This document shows, one piece after another, positions 21,034 through 30,037 of a stretch of 64,000 nt of DNA. The position numbers and the translations under genes are program-made. This DNA comes from Symbiodinium natans. Its lineage: Eukaryota > Sar > Dinophyceae > Suessiales > Symbiodiniaceae. The stretch lies in NCBI GenBank assembly GCA_905221605.1, contig CAJNDS010002414.1, positions 374,797 to 438,796 of the forward strand. Direction: 5' to 3'. Each line of letters opens with the position of its first letter. Within the stretch, counting starts at the first letter, position 1. A model generated the notes under the pieces. That model was given only the letters and a program-made list of their open reading frames with translations. It did not search any database and was not told where the DNA came from.

Positions 21034-24000
21034 ATGGCTGACCCCGGGCTGTCGACCCCTGTGCCTGAAGACGAAGACGACGAAGCTTTGTTTGGCCCCG
21101 GTGGTGCCCAGGACGGGCAACAACCGCCAACACAATCCCCTGGAGCTTCTGCTTCAGCGGGAGGACCCGCCACGGTCGTCGGACTTGACCCTCAACTCCA
21201 GCAGATGATGGTCCAGATGATGCAGAGTCAGCAAATGATGATGCAGAATCAGCAACAGACACTTCAAGTTCTGGTGGCAAAGATGGAGGCCGACGAGAGA
21301 AGGAGACGTGAGCAGGAAGCATTGTCGGCAGCTGTGAGCAACCCATTTGGGGGTGCTTCAAGTGCAGCAGCTGCTGGGAGTCCTACGGCAAAGGCTTCTT
21401 CTCCTCCACCGGCGCCATCACAGAACCTGCATGTTGGAAGTAACCGTGCAGAGAAGTATCTGCCAGCATTGCCGCTCATCGATAATGTTTCGATGGGAAA
21501 AGGGCGTGTGAGAGAGCTGGAGGAGTACCATCGGTGGTGCGAGGTGCTTGCTTCCTGGCTGGCGTTGATAGACGACAACTATGTCAATGAGTTGCGCCAG
21601 GCAATGACGCATGACCGTGAGATCAAGCAGTCTGACATGGCAGTTCCGGTAGCCTCGCGTTCGGCAAGGTTGTTTTACTACCTGCAACAAAGTCTGCAGA
21701 AGTTCGAACGTGGGATGGAACTGGTGAGAAGCACGTCGATGCGTCAAGGACAAGCTGCTTGTGGTTATGAGGTGATGCGTCAAATGCACCAGACCTTCAG
21801 CATTGTCTCTCGCATGGAGGCCATTGCTGTGAGAGATGAAGCCCTTCGCCTAACTTCGAAGGCGAGTTCGTACAAGCGACCGCTTGACTGCGTCCGCTTC
21901 CTTGAGGACGAGCTTGGGAAGGTAGACCAGAAGCTGCATCGGTTCCCTGAACTGAGGCTTGGAGCATCTGATCGTTCAACCCTTCTTCTTCAATCTGTCA
22001 GCCCAGAGTGTAGGCATTACGTTGTCCTGCATGGGAAGTCTGGGAGCTGGGAGGAACTGGTTGAAAGCATCCGGTTCTACGAGGAGCAAACCCGATTGTG
22101 TGATGCCGGTTCGCTGAATGCAGTTGGGGAGCGCGGCCTCTGCTGGAACTGTGGCAAATCAGGCCATATGAGTTGGCAGTGCCCCGACAAGAGCTCTGGA
22201 AAAGGGAAGAAGAGGGATGAACCGAAAGGTGGAAAGCCTTCTGGTTCCAAGAATCGAGAGAAGATCCCTAAAGGGAAGGGCAAAGGCAAAGGGAAGACAG
22301 ACAAAGGAAAGGGTGGAAAGCCCAAGGGGAAGCCAAAGAACAAAGGAAAGCCCAAGGGCCGAGCTGTGGAAGACGAGCAGTCTGATCAGGTGATGGCAAT
22401 GCGGTCTCATCATCTGAGTGGCTTGGGTCCGGGGACAAGAACTAATGAGCCCAATGAAGCTGAGCCCCCTCGTCTCACCATGACGAACGGAGAGATCGAG
22501 AGACTGAACCAGTCATCCTCTAGGAATAGCTCTTTCGCATGGCTCATTGATAGTGGAGCCACCTGCCACGTGTTGTCAGAGAGTGCGTTGGGTTTTTACG
22601 AAGTCGTCAAGGAGCATTCGGGACCTCTTCCTGTGCTCATGAGTGCTAGCGATATGCCCATGGAATGTGTCAAGTTGGTTGACATTCGGGTGAAGTTTGG
22701 GAAGTTGGGACCCGTAGTGCTTCAACAGGTCTTGGTTTGCAAGATTGGTTTCAACGTAGTCAGTTCTTGGCAAGCATCCCTTTCGGGATGGAGTACCTGG
22801 CTCACCTCAGAGCCTGGAGCAAGCTGCTTGGTGAAGCAGACGGAACGAGGTTCCTCGATGTGGGTGCCTTTGGTTCGTGAAGCCAGGAGCTGGTGGGCGT
22901 TGGCTAAGGAGATTGGCCCTACCAAGGCAAAGCCGAAAGGAAGAAGAAGCAAAGGGGACTCACCCAAGCCGGGGTGGAGCCCGAACGACGACGCGATGGA
23001 AGTGGATAAGGTGCAGAAGAAGGCACCGCCCAACGTAGGAAGAGCATTGGAGGTGACACCTTTTAAGTTTTTGCTGCGAGCATTTTCAGTGAAGCAACAT
23101 GTGGGGGAACACGAGCTGCATGAGCATGTTTTACAGGAGCGTTTGAGTGGATGTGAGCATGCTGCAGTTGCAAAAGTAGGAGTAGACCTGGAAACCCCAC
23201 CCTCTGCATGTTGTGCTGAAGCTTTATGTTCCGCCGCAGCTGTTTTGCTTAAGTCTGCAAGCAACACGTCTTTGGAGAAGCAAACCAGTAGGGACACACG
23301 CTGTGGAGACAAGGGTTTTGAGTGCGTAGGGGTAGGGCCTGTGCCGCTCCAGCCTCAGAGTGTTTGCATTAGGAGTAGGAGTGTCTTGCGTGTAGGACGT
23401 AGGAGTGACTTGCACCCCAGCGCTTGTGTGCCTGAGTGTTTGTTGGGACAGAGTGAAGAGAGGAAGTGTGCCTTTCGGAGCTTGCGTTGGCCAGGAGTGT
23501 TTCTGAAAGCATTGCTGGTGTTGTGTGCTCTAGGAGTGTTTTGCTCAAAGCCTGGAGCCTTTGTAAGGGACCTTGTAAAGGATGGAGCTTCCGGAAGCCT
23601 CGCCTCCGCTCTGTCTTGTGAACTCCCAAAGTGGGAGTGTGGCCCAGGTGGAAGCCTTTTCGACGAGCATGATTGCTCGTCTTGCGCACCGTTTCGAGGA
23701 GGAAGGTCAGCTGTCTCTTTCGAGGCAGCTTCTCCAAAACATCGACCTTTTTACCTCGACCCCTGGCTCGGTCGAACGGCTGTTGGGGATTCCAGCCTGC
23801 CTTGGGGAGTTGGAGACACAGGAGTTGGTGATCAATACAAGCGGCATTCCGGTGAAGCAACCTATGCTCATTGCCGAGCTGCGAGCCATTGCTGCTCCGA
23901 CGGTGGACCAGTCGGTTTTGACGGACACCCTCGTCGAGGAGCACGACCGTCGTGCAGAGTATGCAAGGTATGGCTATGTTTTGACCACCGTGGGGGTGGT

Positions 24001-27000
24001 AGTTGCCGATGTGAGTGCTACCATCCGCCAACCGCACCTTCCATGCGAGCAAAGGGGGTACTGGCGCAACAATCAGGTTGGCATCCAGCTCACCTTGAAG
24101 AAATTCCTTCTGTACCTGGAGGCGATTCGAGAGTTGCGGTGCCATCCTGCTCAATACCAGTTGTTCGAGGCAGGGCTAGCAAGCATTCTGCCAAACGAGC
24201 TCAAGGTCGAGCGTGTGCCGGCTGCCGACTTGAGAGCGCTTTTGGCGGACGTGCTCGTCCAGAGCAACCGCCGGGTGACTTTGGCTGCTCAACCGCCAAC
24301 TATAATACCGGATGTTGCACCATCCGCGTCGGGTGGCACGGCACCGCCTCTTCACAAAAGTGCCCCAGCTCCACCTCCTTCGGGGTGGGCTTTGCTCAAC
24401 CAAGCGCGTGCAAAAGCCGAGGCAATGATTCGATTGCATGCCGACATGAAGAGAGCTGCAACAGCCGAGGTGGCTCCATCATCGTCGACGGGCCCCGCTT
24501 TTCCACCAGGGCCTCCGGCTTTCTTGCCGTTCAGCCCTCCTTCCCCGCTTACGCCGTCCGTCTTTTCCTATGCTCCATCTTCGGCACCAGGCACGCCTAT
24601 GGAAGCAGGCATGCCTCTAACTCCGCCTCCTCTACCTCCTCCATCTTGGGCACCAGGCACGCCTATGGAAGCAAGCCTGCCTATACCTCCGCCTCCTCTA
24701 CCTCCTCCATCGACACCGCACCCAGATACATTGAGGGAGCTTGCGGGCGAGGTTCCAATGGAGGTCGAGACGCCGATGACGCCCGTGGAGGCATTCGGTG
24801 CCCCTGGGACCCCTATGGACGTGAGTTCCGAGGTCCCAATGGAGCCAATGGTCGGTGGCATTGGAAGTCCAGGGAGCGCTTCTCCTTTGACCCCGCCGGC
24901 AGAGACGAGTATGGTGGTTCCAAACCCACCTATGGACAATTCGGATGTGGGAGACTCTGGCTCCGAGATGGATTGATATGCTTGGGTATGGGCCCTGAGG
25001 GCCTAAAAGCCGGGCATGAGCTGCTCCGATCTTCGCCGCAATGCACAAAATTGGTAGGAGTAGGTCTGAAAGCCCTGCTGTTTGCAGTAGGAGACTGGCT
25101 GTGTGCATTAGGAGGTAGGGTAGGAGCGTTTGAGTGCTTGGTAGGTGACTGTGAGTGCAGCCTGCCTGCCGCGAATGGGTCTGCACACTGTCCCTCTATG
25201 CCCAGGTCTTCATGGAAAGGAAGCAGTGCCTTGGCTTTAGGGTTGGTTCTGGGTTTGGTTTTCAGAGGTTGGCTGCGTAGGTGCGTGAAGCTTTTGAGTG
25301 TGCGCCGTAGGAGTAGGCTGAAGTTTGTGCGTGTAACTTTGGTAGGACGTGTGCCACGTAGGTCTTGGAGTGTTGTGCGCCGCCTGTTGTTTTTGCGTGG
25401 CGTGCTTGCTTGTGAGTTGAAAGCTGAGCCTACGGGCGAGGAAGCAAAAGGGCCAATGATGAAACGTTGGCGTGCCTTGAAGAAGTGGGCCTTGTGTGGG
25501 CTTGGGTCCCTGCGGGGGTCCGAGCAAAAGAAGGCCGTGGCACGTTCTGAGGCCCTGCGTATGCTTGCTGGTTTGCCGACCCCGGTTGTTGTGAATTCGG
25601 AGTCGGAGGAAGAGTTGATTCCTGATCCGTTGGAAGCTGAACTTGCGAAACCCAGCGGAAGTGAACCCCCTAGGCCCTCCGATGTTCGAAAGAAACCCCG
25701 TGTGGAGAATGTTCCCTCAGGTGAACCGGGTGCCCTGAGTTCCCCGGAGGTGGTGAGCGATGCTCTGGATCCTGAGGTTCCGGTCTATTTGACCTCGGAG
25801 CGGCTGAAGGCGCACCGAAATAAGGGCCACCAACCTTATCTTAGTTGCTGTGACACATGTCAAAGCGCTAGAGGGAGAGTGCCGGCTCGTAGGAAGCACA
25901 TGAAACACCACCACGGACCCGGAGAGTTGCAAGTCGACTTTGGATTTTTCGGAAAGAATGTTCGTTTCCTTCTCATGGTTCATGTGGTGTCGGGGTACAT
26001 ACATACCGTGGTCTTAGGACCTGAGGATGAAGTGCCCGCTGTATCGGTTTGCAAAGCCTTTACGGAAATGGGATTGAGTGGATTGGACATTGTTGTCCAC
26101 GGGGACCAAGAAAATCTCCTCGAGAGTGTTTTCCGCAATGCAGCGAAACACCGGACATTCGGGGGGAGGTCAATGCACTGGGTCCCGTTCGCGATAAACA
26201 GACCTCAAGCGAAGGGCATCGTTGAACGCCATGTTTGCCTTGTGAAAGAAGCGTTCTGGTCTGTTTGGCTGGGCTTAGAAGAGCGTGTAGGTGAAAAGTT
26301 GCCTCTAGGGAGCCATCTGTTTGTTGAGGCCATGAGGTACTCTGTGAGGATGCATAACTTGTTTCATGTGTCCAAGGAACACAGCACGCCGTTGGAGAGA
26401 CTGCGTGGGTCGACAGTTCAGCCAGTGAAGAGCTGTGAGTTTGGGGTTGTGGGCTTTGGGAAGCCTCAGAAGGACTACCCAGAGCACCGCGGAAAGCGCT
26501 TGGTGAGGGCACTCTATGTAGGACCTCACGGTGCTAATGGATCCGGGATTCGGGTCTTTGTTCCAATAGGTATTGGAAAGCCCCCTCGGTTGGAAATCTT
26601 CAGCTCTTTTCGTGCCAAAGATCCAGTGGAGTTTGACAAAGCTGCTTTGCGTGACCTTCGAGGTAATAAGGAAGACCCTGAAAGACCCATCAAGTTCGAT
26701 GTTCCAATCGATGGTCCGAGTCCGCCGCTTGATTCCCCAAATATCCCTGAAGGAAGTCTTGAGTTTCCTGTTGAACGCACCGAACCACCTGCTCTTGAGG
26801 GCCCTGAAGCAATGGAAGAAGAAGGAGAGTTGGATGGGTATTCTCCGGATTTTTCGGACGTGCCTGAAGAAACAGGCATGGAGGTTGAGCCTCCCGGAGG
26901 CGTAGGTCTTGAGGACCTCGACGCCCCTATGGATCCAGGAGAAGACGATGCCATGGAAGAGGGCCTGACGTGGCTCTATGAGCATGGCCTTAGGCAACTC

Positions 27001-29523
27001 TTTGATGGGCCTGACTTGAGAGTAACGACAAAAATCCGTAAGGGAGATGATGTCAAAGAGTGGTTCCGTATGAAGTTTGGTGGAAAGAAGATTTGGGTCC
27101 ATGTCCCGGACAATGCGGTTTGCGAAGTTTCTGGCAAGGTTTTGCCTCGTAAGCATCTTGAAGAAGGTATGAGACTCGAGCTCTCAGAACTTGATGCTTT
27201 TGGTGTAGCTACGATTATAGGAGAAGCTGAGGCCCGTAAACGAGCTACACGGAGAATCCATACGACTAGGTGGGTTCTGACTTCGAAACCGTCGGCCACG
27301 AACCCTGAACGAGTTCGTGCTCGTCTTGTTGTGAGAGACTACGCATTTGGATCCAATCCTCTAGCTGATGGGATATATTCCCCCACCACGTCTTTGGAAG
27401 CCTTGAGGGGTGTCCTTGCTATTCATGCTGTCAGAGGTGGCACCTTGTTGTCAGCAGATGTGAGCGTTGCTTTCATGCAAGCGCCTGTGCAGGGAGTAGA
27501 GTGTATCCGGTTTCCAAATGGGATGTATGATGAGGAGAACAAGCCGCTGTTTGCGCAGCTACACAAAGCCATGAATGGCTTGAGAGTAGGACCACTGAGC
27601 TGGTACCTAGAGTTTACAAGCACGCTGCGTAAGCAGTTTGGGTTTGGTGAGACTGCCGACCCTACTGTGCATCACCGGCTTGAGAAGGATGGTGCGCTGA
27701 CCTTGGTGTTAGTGTATGTTGACGATCTCATCATCTTTTCCCAGAATCCGCCAGTTGCCAAGGATCTGTACGCTAAGCTAGCGAAGATCTATAAAATGAA
27801 GCAGACAGGGCTTCTAGAACCTGGCAAGACTGGGCAGCTCGAGTTCTTGGGTCGGGTGATCGCCCGAACCACTGAGCACGGGCCTGTGTTCTTTGGCCTG
27901 AAGCCGGGGTACTTGAAGTCGCTTGGAGAAGAGTTTGGCATTAGCGGAAAAGGTGTGAAACCAGTGCTGGGAAACCTCGAGAGGGAGTACCGGAAAAAGG
28001 AGGCTGGAACACCTATCAGCACTGAGGCGTATGAACGCTATAGACGTGTGCTTGGTAAGTTGATGTGGGCAAGCCTGACGTTGCCGCATTTGTCCTACCC
28101 GGTAGGATTTCTGGGCCGGTATCAGAGTGACCCAGATAGCCAGGCAGAAGCTTGCTTGAGACGCGTGGTTCGCTGGGTGATGGCTTTGCCTGAGTACCTT
28201 CAGCGATTTTCGGCAGAAGCGTTGGAGTATCCTTGCTGCGCTTCGGAAACCATGCTCTCTGGCTTTGTGGATGCGTCATGGAACATTTGCTCTGTGTCTG
28301 GTGCTATCGTGAAGTGGCATGGCATCATGATCAAAACTTTCTCGCGGAAACAGTCGGTGACCGCGTTGAGTTCGGCGGAGGCCGAATTGGCAGCCCTGAC
28401 TGAGGCAGCCAAAGAGTCGGTGTACTTGTCTTTGCTCATGGAAACGCTCCTGTATGGAATGCCCAAAGGAGAGACCGGTGAGTTTCCGATTCACCTGGCT
28501 TCGGATTCGGAAGCCGCTTTGTCGATTAGCAAAATGACGGGGTTGTTACGCCGTGTTCGGCACCTGGAGCTTCGTCATCGCTATCTTCAAGAGCTAGTCC
28601 ACCTGGAAAGGCTGATTCTAAGCTTCATCAGTGGAGAACGGAATCCAGCCGATGGACTGACGAAATCTCCTGAGGAGTTGTTGCTTGAGCATTTGCTGGT
28701 TGCGTGTGGACTGGAAAGAGTGTGTGAAGAAGACCTTCAGGGTCTTGTAGTTCCTGAACACCTTCGTGAACGAATGGAAGAACTTGAAGAAGTATGTGAA
28801 AAGCTTGAGAAAATCCCGACAAACCTGGCGAAGTACGAGCCAGTGGCAAGAGACCTTGCGTTGGGATCTGTTCCTCTGCTTGTGATCGAGGTGTTTTGTT
28901 CAACGGACAGTGCGTTGTGCCGAGCGTGTGCTCGTGACCGAGTAGCATATATAGGCATAACTGAGAAAGAAGACTTCTTAAGCAAGAGTACTCAAATGTT
29001 TCTAGGAGAGGTCTTGCTGTGTCTGTTGAGTAGGAAACCGCCCCAGATCTATGTCCACATAGCTTCCCCGTGTACCGCTGGATGTAGCTACCGCTTTAAG
29101 AACTGGCATCGACCGAAGTTTCGACATCGGTGGCGAGAGCAGGTCAAGAAGCATGTTGCATCTTGGAAAGCTTTAGGAAGACTTCTGGAGGACCGCTGCA
29201 AAGAGATCCTGGTTACCCAGGAATGGCCAAAGAACTGTGGTCTTTGGAAGGAGGAAAGTTATCTGAAAGAAAAGAAGCGCCTTGGTCTGAACTTTGGAAG
29301 GGTTGTGGACCGTTGTGCCTTCGACGGGGTCTTTAAGCGGTGGTTCTTTGCTACAAACCGAGAGGAGTGGAGTGAAATCTTCTCTGGAAAGCCCTGTGAC
29401 AAAAGTCATCAGCATGTTTCACTTGCTAGTGTCGAAGAAACAGGTATCTATCCGACTAAACTGGGTAGAGCTCTTTTGCGTGCTGCGAAAGTCACGTTAG
29501 GTCTTGTAGGAACACCTTCTTAG
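21034..29523 (+). CDS. E3 Gag-Pol polyprotein (Ty1/copia)
   Basis: 2,829 codons in one frame; the ATG at 21034 sits in GCCATGG 31 bases after the PBS. Gag has a Gln/Met-rich N-terminal part. Then come CCHC CWNCGKSGHMSWQC (residues ~370-383), a Lys/Gly tail, protease WLIDSGATCHVL (~502-515), a ~460-residue stretch overlapping ORF-X (~850-1314), and integrase with HRNKGHQPYLSCCDTC (~1592-1607) and D, D, E at LQVDFGFF, VHGDQEN and GIVERHV. RT follows with ADVSVAFMQAP, KAMNGLRVG and VYVDDLII (YVDD at 27715-27726, ~2228). RNase H has FVDASWN and ASDSEAALS with RRVRHLELRHRYLQE. The final ~210 residues carry a methyltransferase-like pattern (VIEVFCSTDSAL, SPCTAGCSY, EWPKNC). Roughly twice the canonical copia length; all catalytic motifs are intact. 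Confidence 0.95.
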   Translation: MADPGLSTPVPEDEDDEALFGPGGAQDGQQPPTQSPGASASAGGPATVVGLDPQLQQMMVQMMQSQQMMMQNQQQTLQVLVAKMEADERRRREQEALSAAVSNPFGGASSAAAAGSPTAKASSPPPAPSQNLHVGSNRAEKYLPALPLIDNVSMGKGRVRELEEYHRWCEVLASWLALIDDNYVNELRQAMTHDREIKQSDMAVPVASRSARLFYYLQQSLQKFERGMELVRSTSMRQGQAACGYEVMRQMHQTFSIVSRMEAIAVRDEALRLTSKASSYKRPLDCVRFLEDELGKVDQKLHRFPELRLGASDRSTLLLQSVSPECRHYVVLHGKSGSWEELVESIRFYEEQTRLCDAGSLNAVGERGLCWNCGKSGHMSWQCPDKSSGKGKKRDEPKGGKPSGSKNREKIPKGKGKGKGKTDKGKGGKPKGKPKNKGKPKGRAVEDEQSDQVMAMRSHHLSGLGPGTRTNEPNEAEPPRLTMTNGEIERLNQSSSRNSSFAWLIDSGATCHVLSESALGFYEVVKEHSGPLPVLMSASDMPMECVKLVDIRVKFGKLGPVVLQQVLVCKIGFNVVSSWQASLSGWSTWLTSEPGASCLVKQTERGSSMWVPLVREARSWWALAKEIGPTKAKPKGRRSKGDSPKPGWSPNDDAMEVDKVQKKAPPNVGRALEVTPFKFLLRAFSVKQHVGEHELHEHVLQERLSGCEHAAVAKVGVDLETPPSACCAEALCSAAAVLLKSASNTSLEKQTSRDTRCGDKGFECVGVGPVPLQPQSVCIRSRSVLRVGRRSDLHPSACVPECLLGQSEERKCAFRSLRWPGVFLKALLVLCALGVFCSKPGAFVRDLVKDGASGSLASALSCELPKWECGPGGSLFDEHDCSSCAPFRGGRSAVSFEAASPKHRPFYLDPWLGRTAVGDSSLPWGVGDTGVGDQYKRHSGEATYAHCRAASHCCSDGGPVGFDGHPRRGARPSCRVCKVWLCFDHRGGGSCRCECYHPPTAPSMRAKGVLAQQSGWHPAHLEEIPSVPGGDSRVAVPSCSIPVVRGRASKHSAKRAQGRACAGCRLESAFGGRARPEQPPGDFGCSTANYNTGCCTIRVGWHGTASSQKCPSSTSFGVGFAQPSACKSRGNDSIACRHEESCNSRGGSIIVDGPRFSTRASGFLAVQPSFPAYAVRLFLCSIFGTRHAYGSRHASNSASSTSSILGTRHAYGSKPAYTSASSTSSIDTAPRYIEGACGRGSNGGRDADDARGGIRCPWDPYGREFRGPNGANGRWHWKSRERFSFDPAGRDEYGGSKPTYGQFGCGRLWLRDGLICLGMGPEGLKAGHELLRSSPQCTKLVGVGLKALLFAVGDWLCALGGRVGAFECLVGDCECSLPAANGSAHCPSMPRSSWKGSSALALGLVLGLVFRGWLRRCVKLLSVRRRSRLKFVRVTLVGRVPRRSWSVVRRLLFLRGVLACELKAEPTGEEAKGPMMKRWRALKKWALCGLGSLRGSEQKKAVARSEALRMLAGLPTPVVVNSESEEELIPDPLEAELAKPSGSEPPRPSDVRKKPRVENVPSGEPGALSSPEVVSDALDPEVPVYLTSERLKAHRNKGHQPYLSCCDTCQSARGRVPARRKHMKHHHGPGELQVDFGFFGKNVRFLLMVHVVSGYIHTVVLGPEDEVPAVSVCKAFTEMGLSGLDIVVHGDQENLLESVFRNAAKHRTFGGRSMHWVPFAINRPQAKGIVERHVCLVKEAFWSVWLGLEERVGEKLPLGSHLFVEAMRYSVRMHNLFHVSKEHSTPLERLRGSTVQPVKSCEFGVVGFGKPQKDYPEHRGKRLVRALYVGPHGANGSGIRVFVPIGIGKPPRLEIFSSFRAKDPVEFDKAALRDLRGNKEDPERPIKFDVPIDGPSPPLDSPNIPEGSLEFPVERTEPPALEGPEAMEEEGELDGYSPDFSDVPEETGMEVEPPGGVGLEDLDAPMDPGEDDAMEEGLTWLYEHGLRQLFDGPDLRVTTKIRKGDDVKEWFRMKFGGKKIWVHVPDNAVCEVSGKVLPRKHLEEGMRLELSELDAFGVATIIGEAEARKRATRRIHTTRWVLTSKPSATNPERVRARLVVRDYAFGSNPLADGIYSPTTSLEALRGVLAIHAVRGGTLLSADVSVAFMQAPVQGVECIRFPNGMYDEENKPLFAQLHKAMNGLRVGPLSWYLEFTSTLRKQFGFGETADPTVHHRLEKDGALTLVLVYVDDLIIFSQNPPVAKDLYAKLAKIYKMKQTGLLEPGKTGQLEFLGRVIARTTEHGPVFFGLKPGYLKSLGEEFGISGKGVKPVLGNLEREYRKKEAGTPISTEAYERYRRVLGKLMWASLTLPHLSYPVGFLGRYQSDPDSQAEACLRRVVRWVMALPEYLQRFSAEALEYPCCASETMLSGFVDASWNICSVSGAIVKWHGIMIKTFSRKQSVTALSSAEAELAALTEAAKESVYLSLLMETLLYGMPKGETGEFPIHLASDSEAALSISKMTGLLRRVRHLELRHRYLQELVHLERLILSFISGERNPADGLTKSPEELLLEHLLVACGLERVCEEDLQGLVVPEHLRERMEELEEVCEKLEKIPTNLAKYEPVARDLALGSVPLLVIEVFCSTDSALCRACARDRVAYIGITEKEDFLSKSTQMFLGEVLLCLLSRKPPQIYVHIASPCTAGCSYRFKNWHRPKFRHRWREQVKKHVASWKALGRLLEDRCKEILVTQEWPKNCGLWKEESYLKEKKRLGLNFGRVVDRCAFDGVFKRWFFATNREEWSEIFSGKPCDKSHQHVSLASVEETGIYPTKLGRALLRAAKVTLGLVGTPS
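23582..24976 (+). CDS. ORF-X of E3: nested ORF overlapping pol
   Basis: A 464-codon frame starting at ATG 23582, just after an in-frame TAA, and ending in TGA at 24976, entirely within gag-pol. The first ~250 residues look like a folded alpha-helical domain (IARLAHRFEEEGQLSLSRQL; PMLIAELRAIAAPTVDQSV; LTLKKFLLYLEAIR; VPAADLRALLADVLVQS). The rest is Pro-rich with PGTPMEA and PPPLPPP units and an acidic SEMD end. The gag-pol translation of the same bases is compositionally odd (Cys, Ser, Gly, Arg) with no domain. Of 25 substitutions between E3 and E4 here, about 12 are silent in ORF-X and only about 3 in gag-pol. That argues ORF-X is the constrained product. Its function is unknown; how it would be translated is also unknown (leaky scanning, an internal start, or a subgenomic trans-spliced RNA). 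Confidence 0.7.
   Translation: MELPEASPPLCLVNSQSGSVAQVEAFSTSMIARLAHRFEEEGQLSLSRQLLQNIDLFTSTPGSVERLLGIPACLGELETQELVINTSGIPVKQPMLIAELRAIAAPTVDQSVLTDTLVEEHDRRAEYARYGYVLTTVGVVVADVSATIRQPHLPCEQRGYWRNNQVGIQLTLKKFLLYLEAIRELRCHPAQYQLFEAGLASILPNELKVERVPAADLRALLADVLVQSNRRVTLAAQPPTIIPDVAPSASGGTAPPLHKSAPAPPPSGWALLNQARAKAEAMIRLHADMKRAATAEVAPSSSTGPAFPPGPPAFLPFSPPSPLTPSVFSYAPSSAPGTPMEAGMPLTPPPLPPPSWAPGTPMEASLPIPPPPLPPPSTPHPDTLRELAGEVPMEVETPMTPVEAFGAPGTPMDVSSEVPMEPMVGGIGSPGSASPLTPPAETSMVVPNPPMDNSDVGDSGSEMD
24578..24709 (+). repeat. Two 66-bp tandem repeats in ORF-X of E3
   Basis: Units 24578-24643 and 24644-24709 encode 22 residues each in the ORF-X frame, containing APGTPMEA and PPPLPPP. E4 has three units. 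The unit is a multiple of three, so both overlapping frames survive copy-number change. Confidence 0.9.
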
Positions 29524-29638
29524 GTCGGCAGTAGGAGTGCTCGCTTTCGGACTTTGCCTGGGATGAGATGTTTAAGCACTGGAAACACCGAGCTGTGAAG
29601 AAGTGCGTGGCTCTGAGGCATTACAGTCCAAGCGGGGG

Positions 29639-30037
29639 TGTGAAAGTTCCTGTCTAAGGACATGTTAACTTTGTTGTCCTGCATGCTGGCTCAGAGTTGT
29701 GTGTGTGTAGTTGTAGGAACTCCGTAGTTGTGCCTTGGAGGCTCGACGGGAGTGCTGCTTTAAGTGGGAAAGCCTTTTGAAGTGCTTAAGTTGTAGGGAT
29801 GTGTGTCTGGAAGCTGTAGAAGTGTCTGTGCACGTTTTTGCCTGCTTTAGGTGTAGTTGGGTAGGTCCCGAGAACTCCCACTGACGTTTGAGTTTGTTTT
29901 GTGGCTGTGGAGAACACGTGGCAGAGCAGAGTTTTCACCTGTGTGTAAAGAGTTTCACTGACGAAGCCTCCGGCTTATGACTTTGGCTCAAGTCGTGAGA
30001 AAAAGAGGGTTCAGCGCGCTGCTGCTGTGTTTTCACA
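29639..30037 (+). repeat. E3 3' LTR
   Basis: 399 bp, differing from the 5' LTR at about six sites, four of them clustered near 29866-29872 (GGTAGGTCCCG versus GGTGGGTTTTG). TTTGGCTCAAG lies at 29982-29992. It is preceded by the polypurine tract AAGCGGGGG and followed by the AAAAC duplication. Confidence 0.95.

Larger units (their letters stand above)
20592..30037 (+). mobile_element. E3: complete Ty1/copia retrotransposon
   Basis: All structural parts are present. Two 399-bp LTRs (20592-20990, 29639-30037) have TGTG...CACA ends and differ at about six positions. The PBS is at 20991-21002, gag-pol at 21034-29523, and the polypurine tract AAGCGGGGG at 29630-29638. The five bases before (AAAAC, 20587-20591) and after (AAAAC, 30038-30042) match as a target-site duplication. 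High LTR identity, an open frame and intact catalytic motifs indicate a recent, possibly autonomous insertion. E4 at 31453 is a close relative. Confidence 0.95.

Noticed and set aside
23369-24154. A 261-codon minus-strand frame in E3, also present in E4 (34044-34829)
   Set aside because: It is opposite ORF-X and gag-pol, has no ATG-proximal or domain features, and its persistence is expected from the high identity of the two copies. ORF-X explains the constraint better.
26305-27156. A 283-codon minus-strand frame over integrase/RT of E3 (also E4 37046-37897)
   Set aside because: It is antisense to well-supported integrase and RT coding sequence; a shadow frame.
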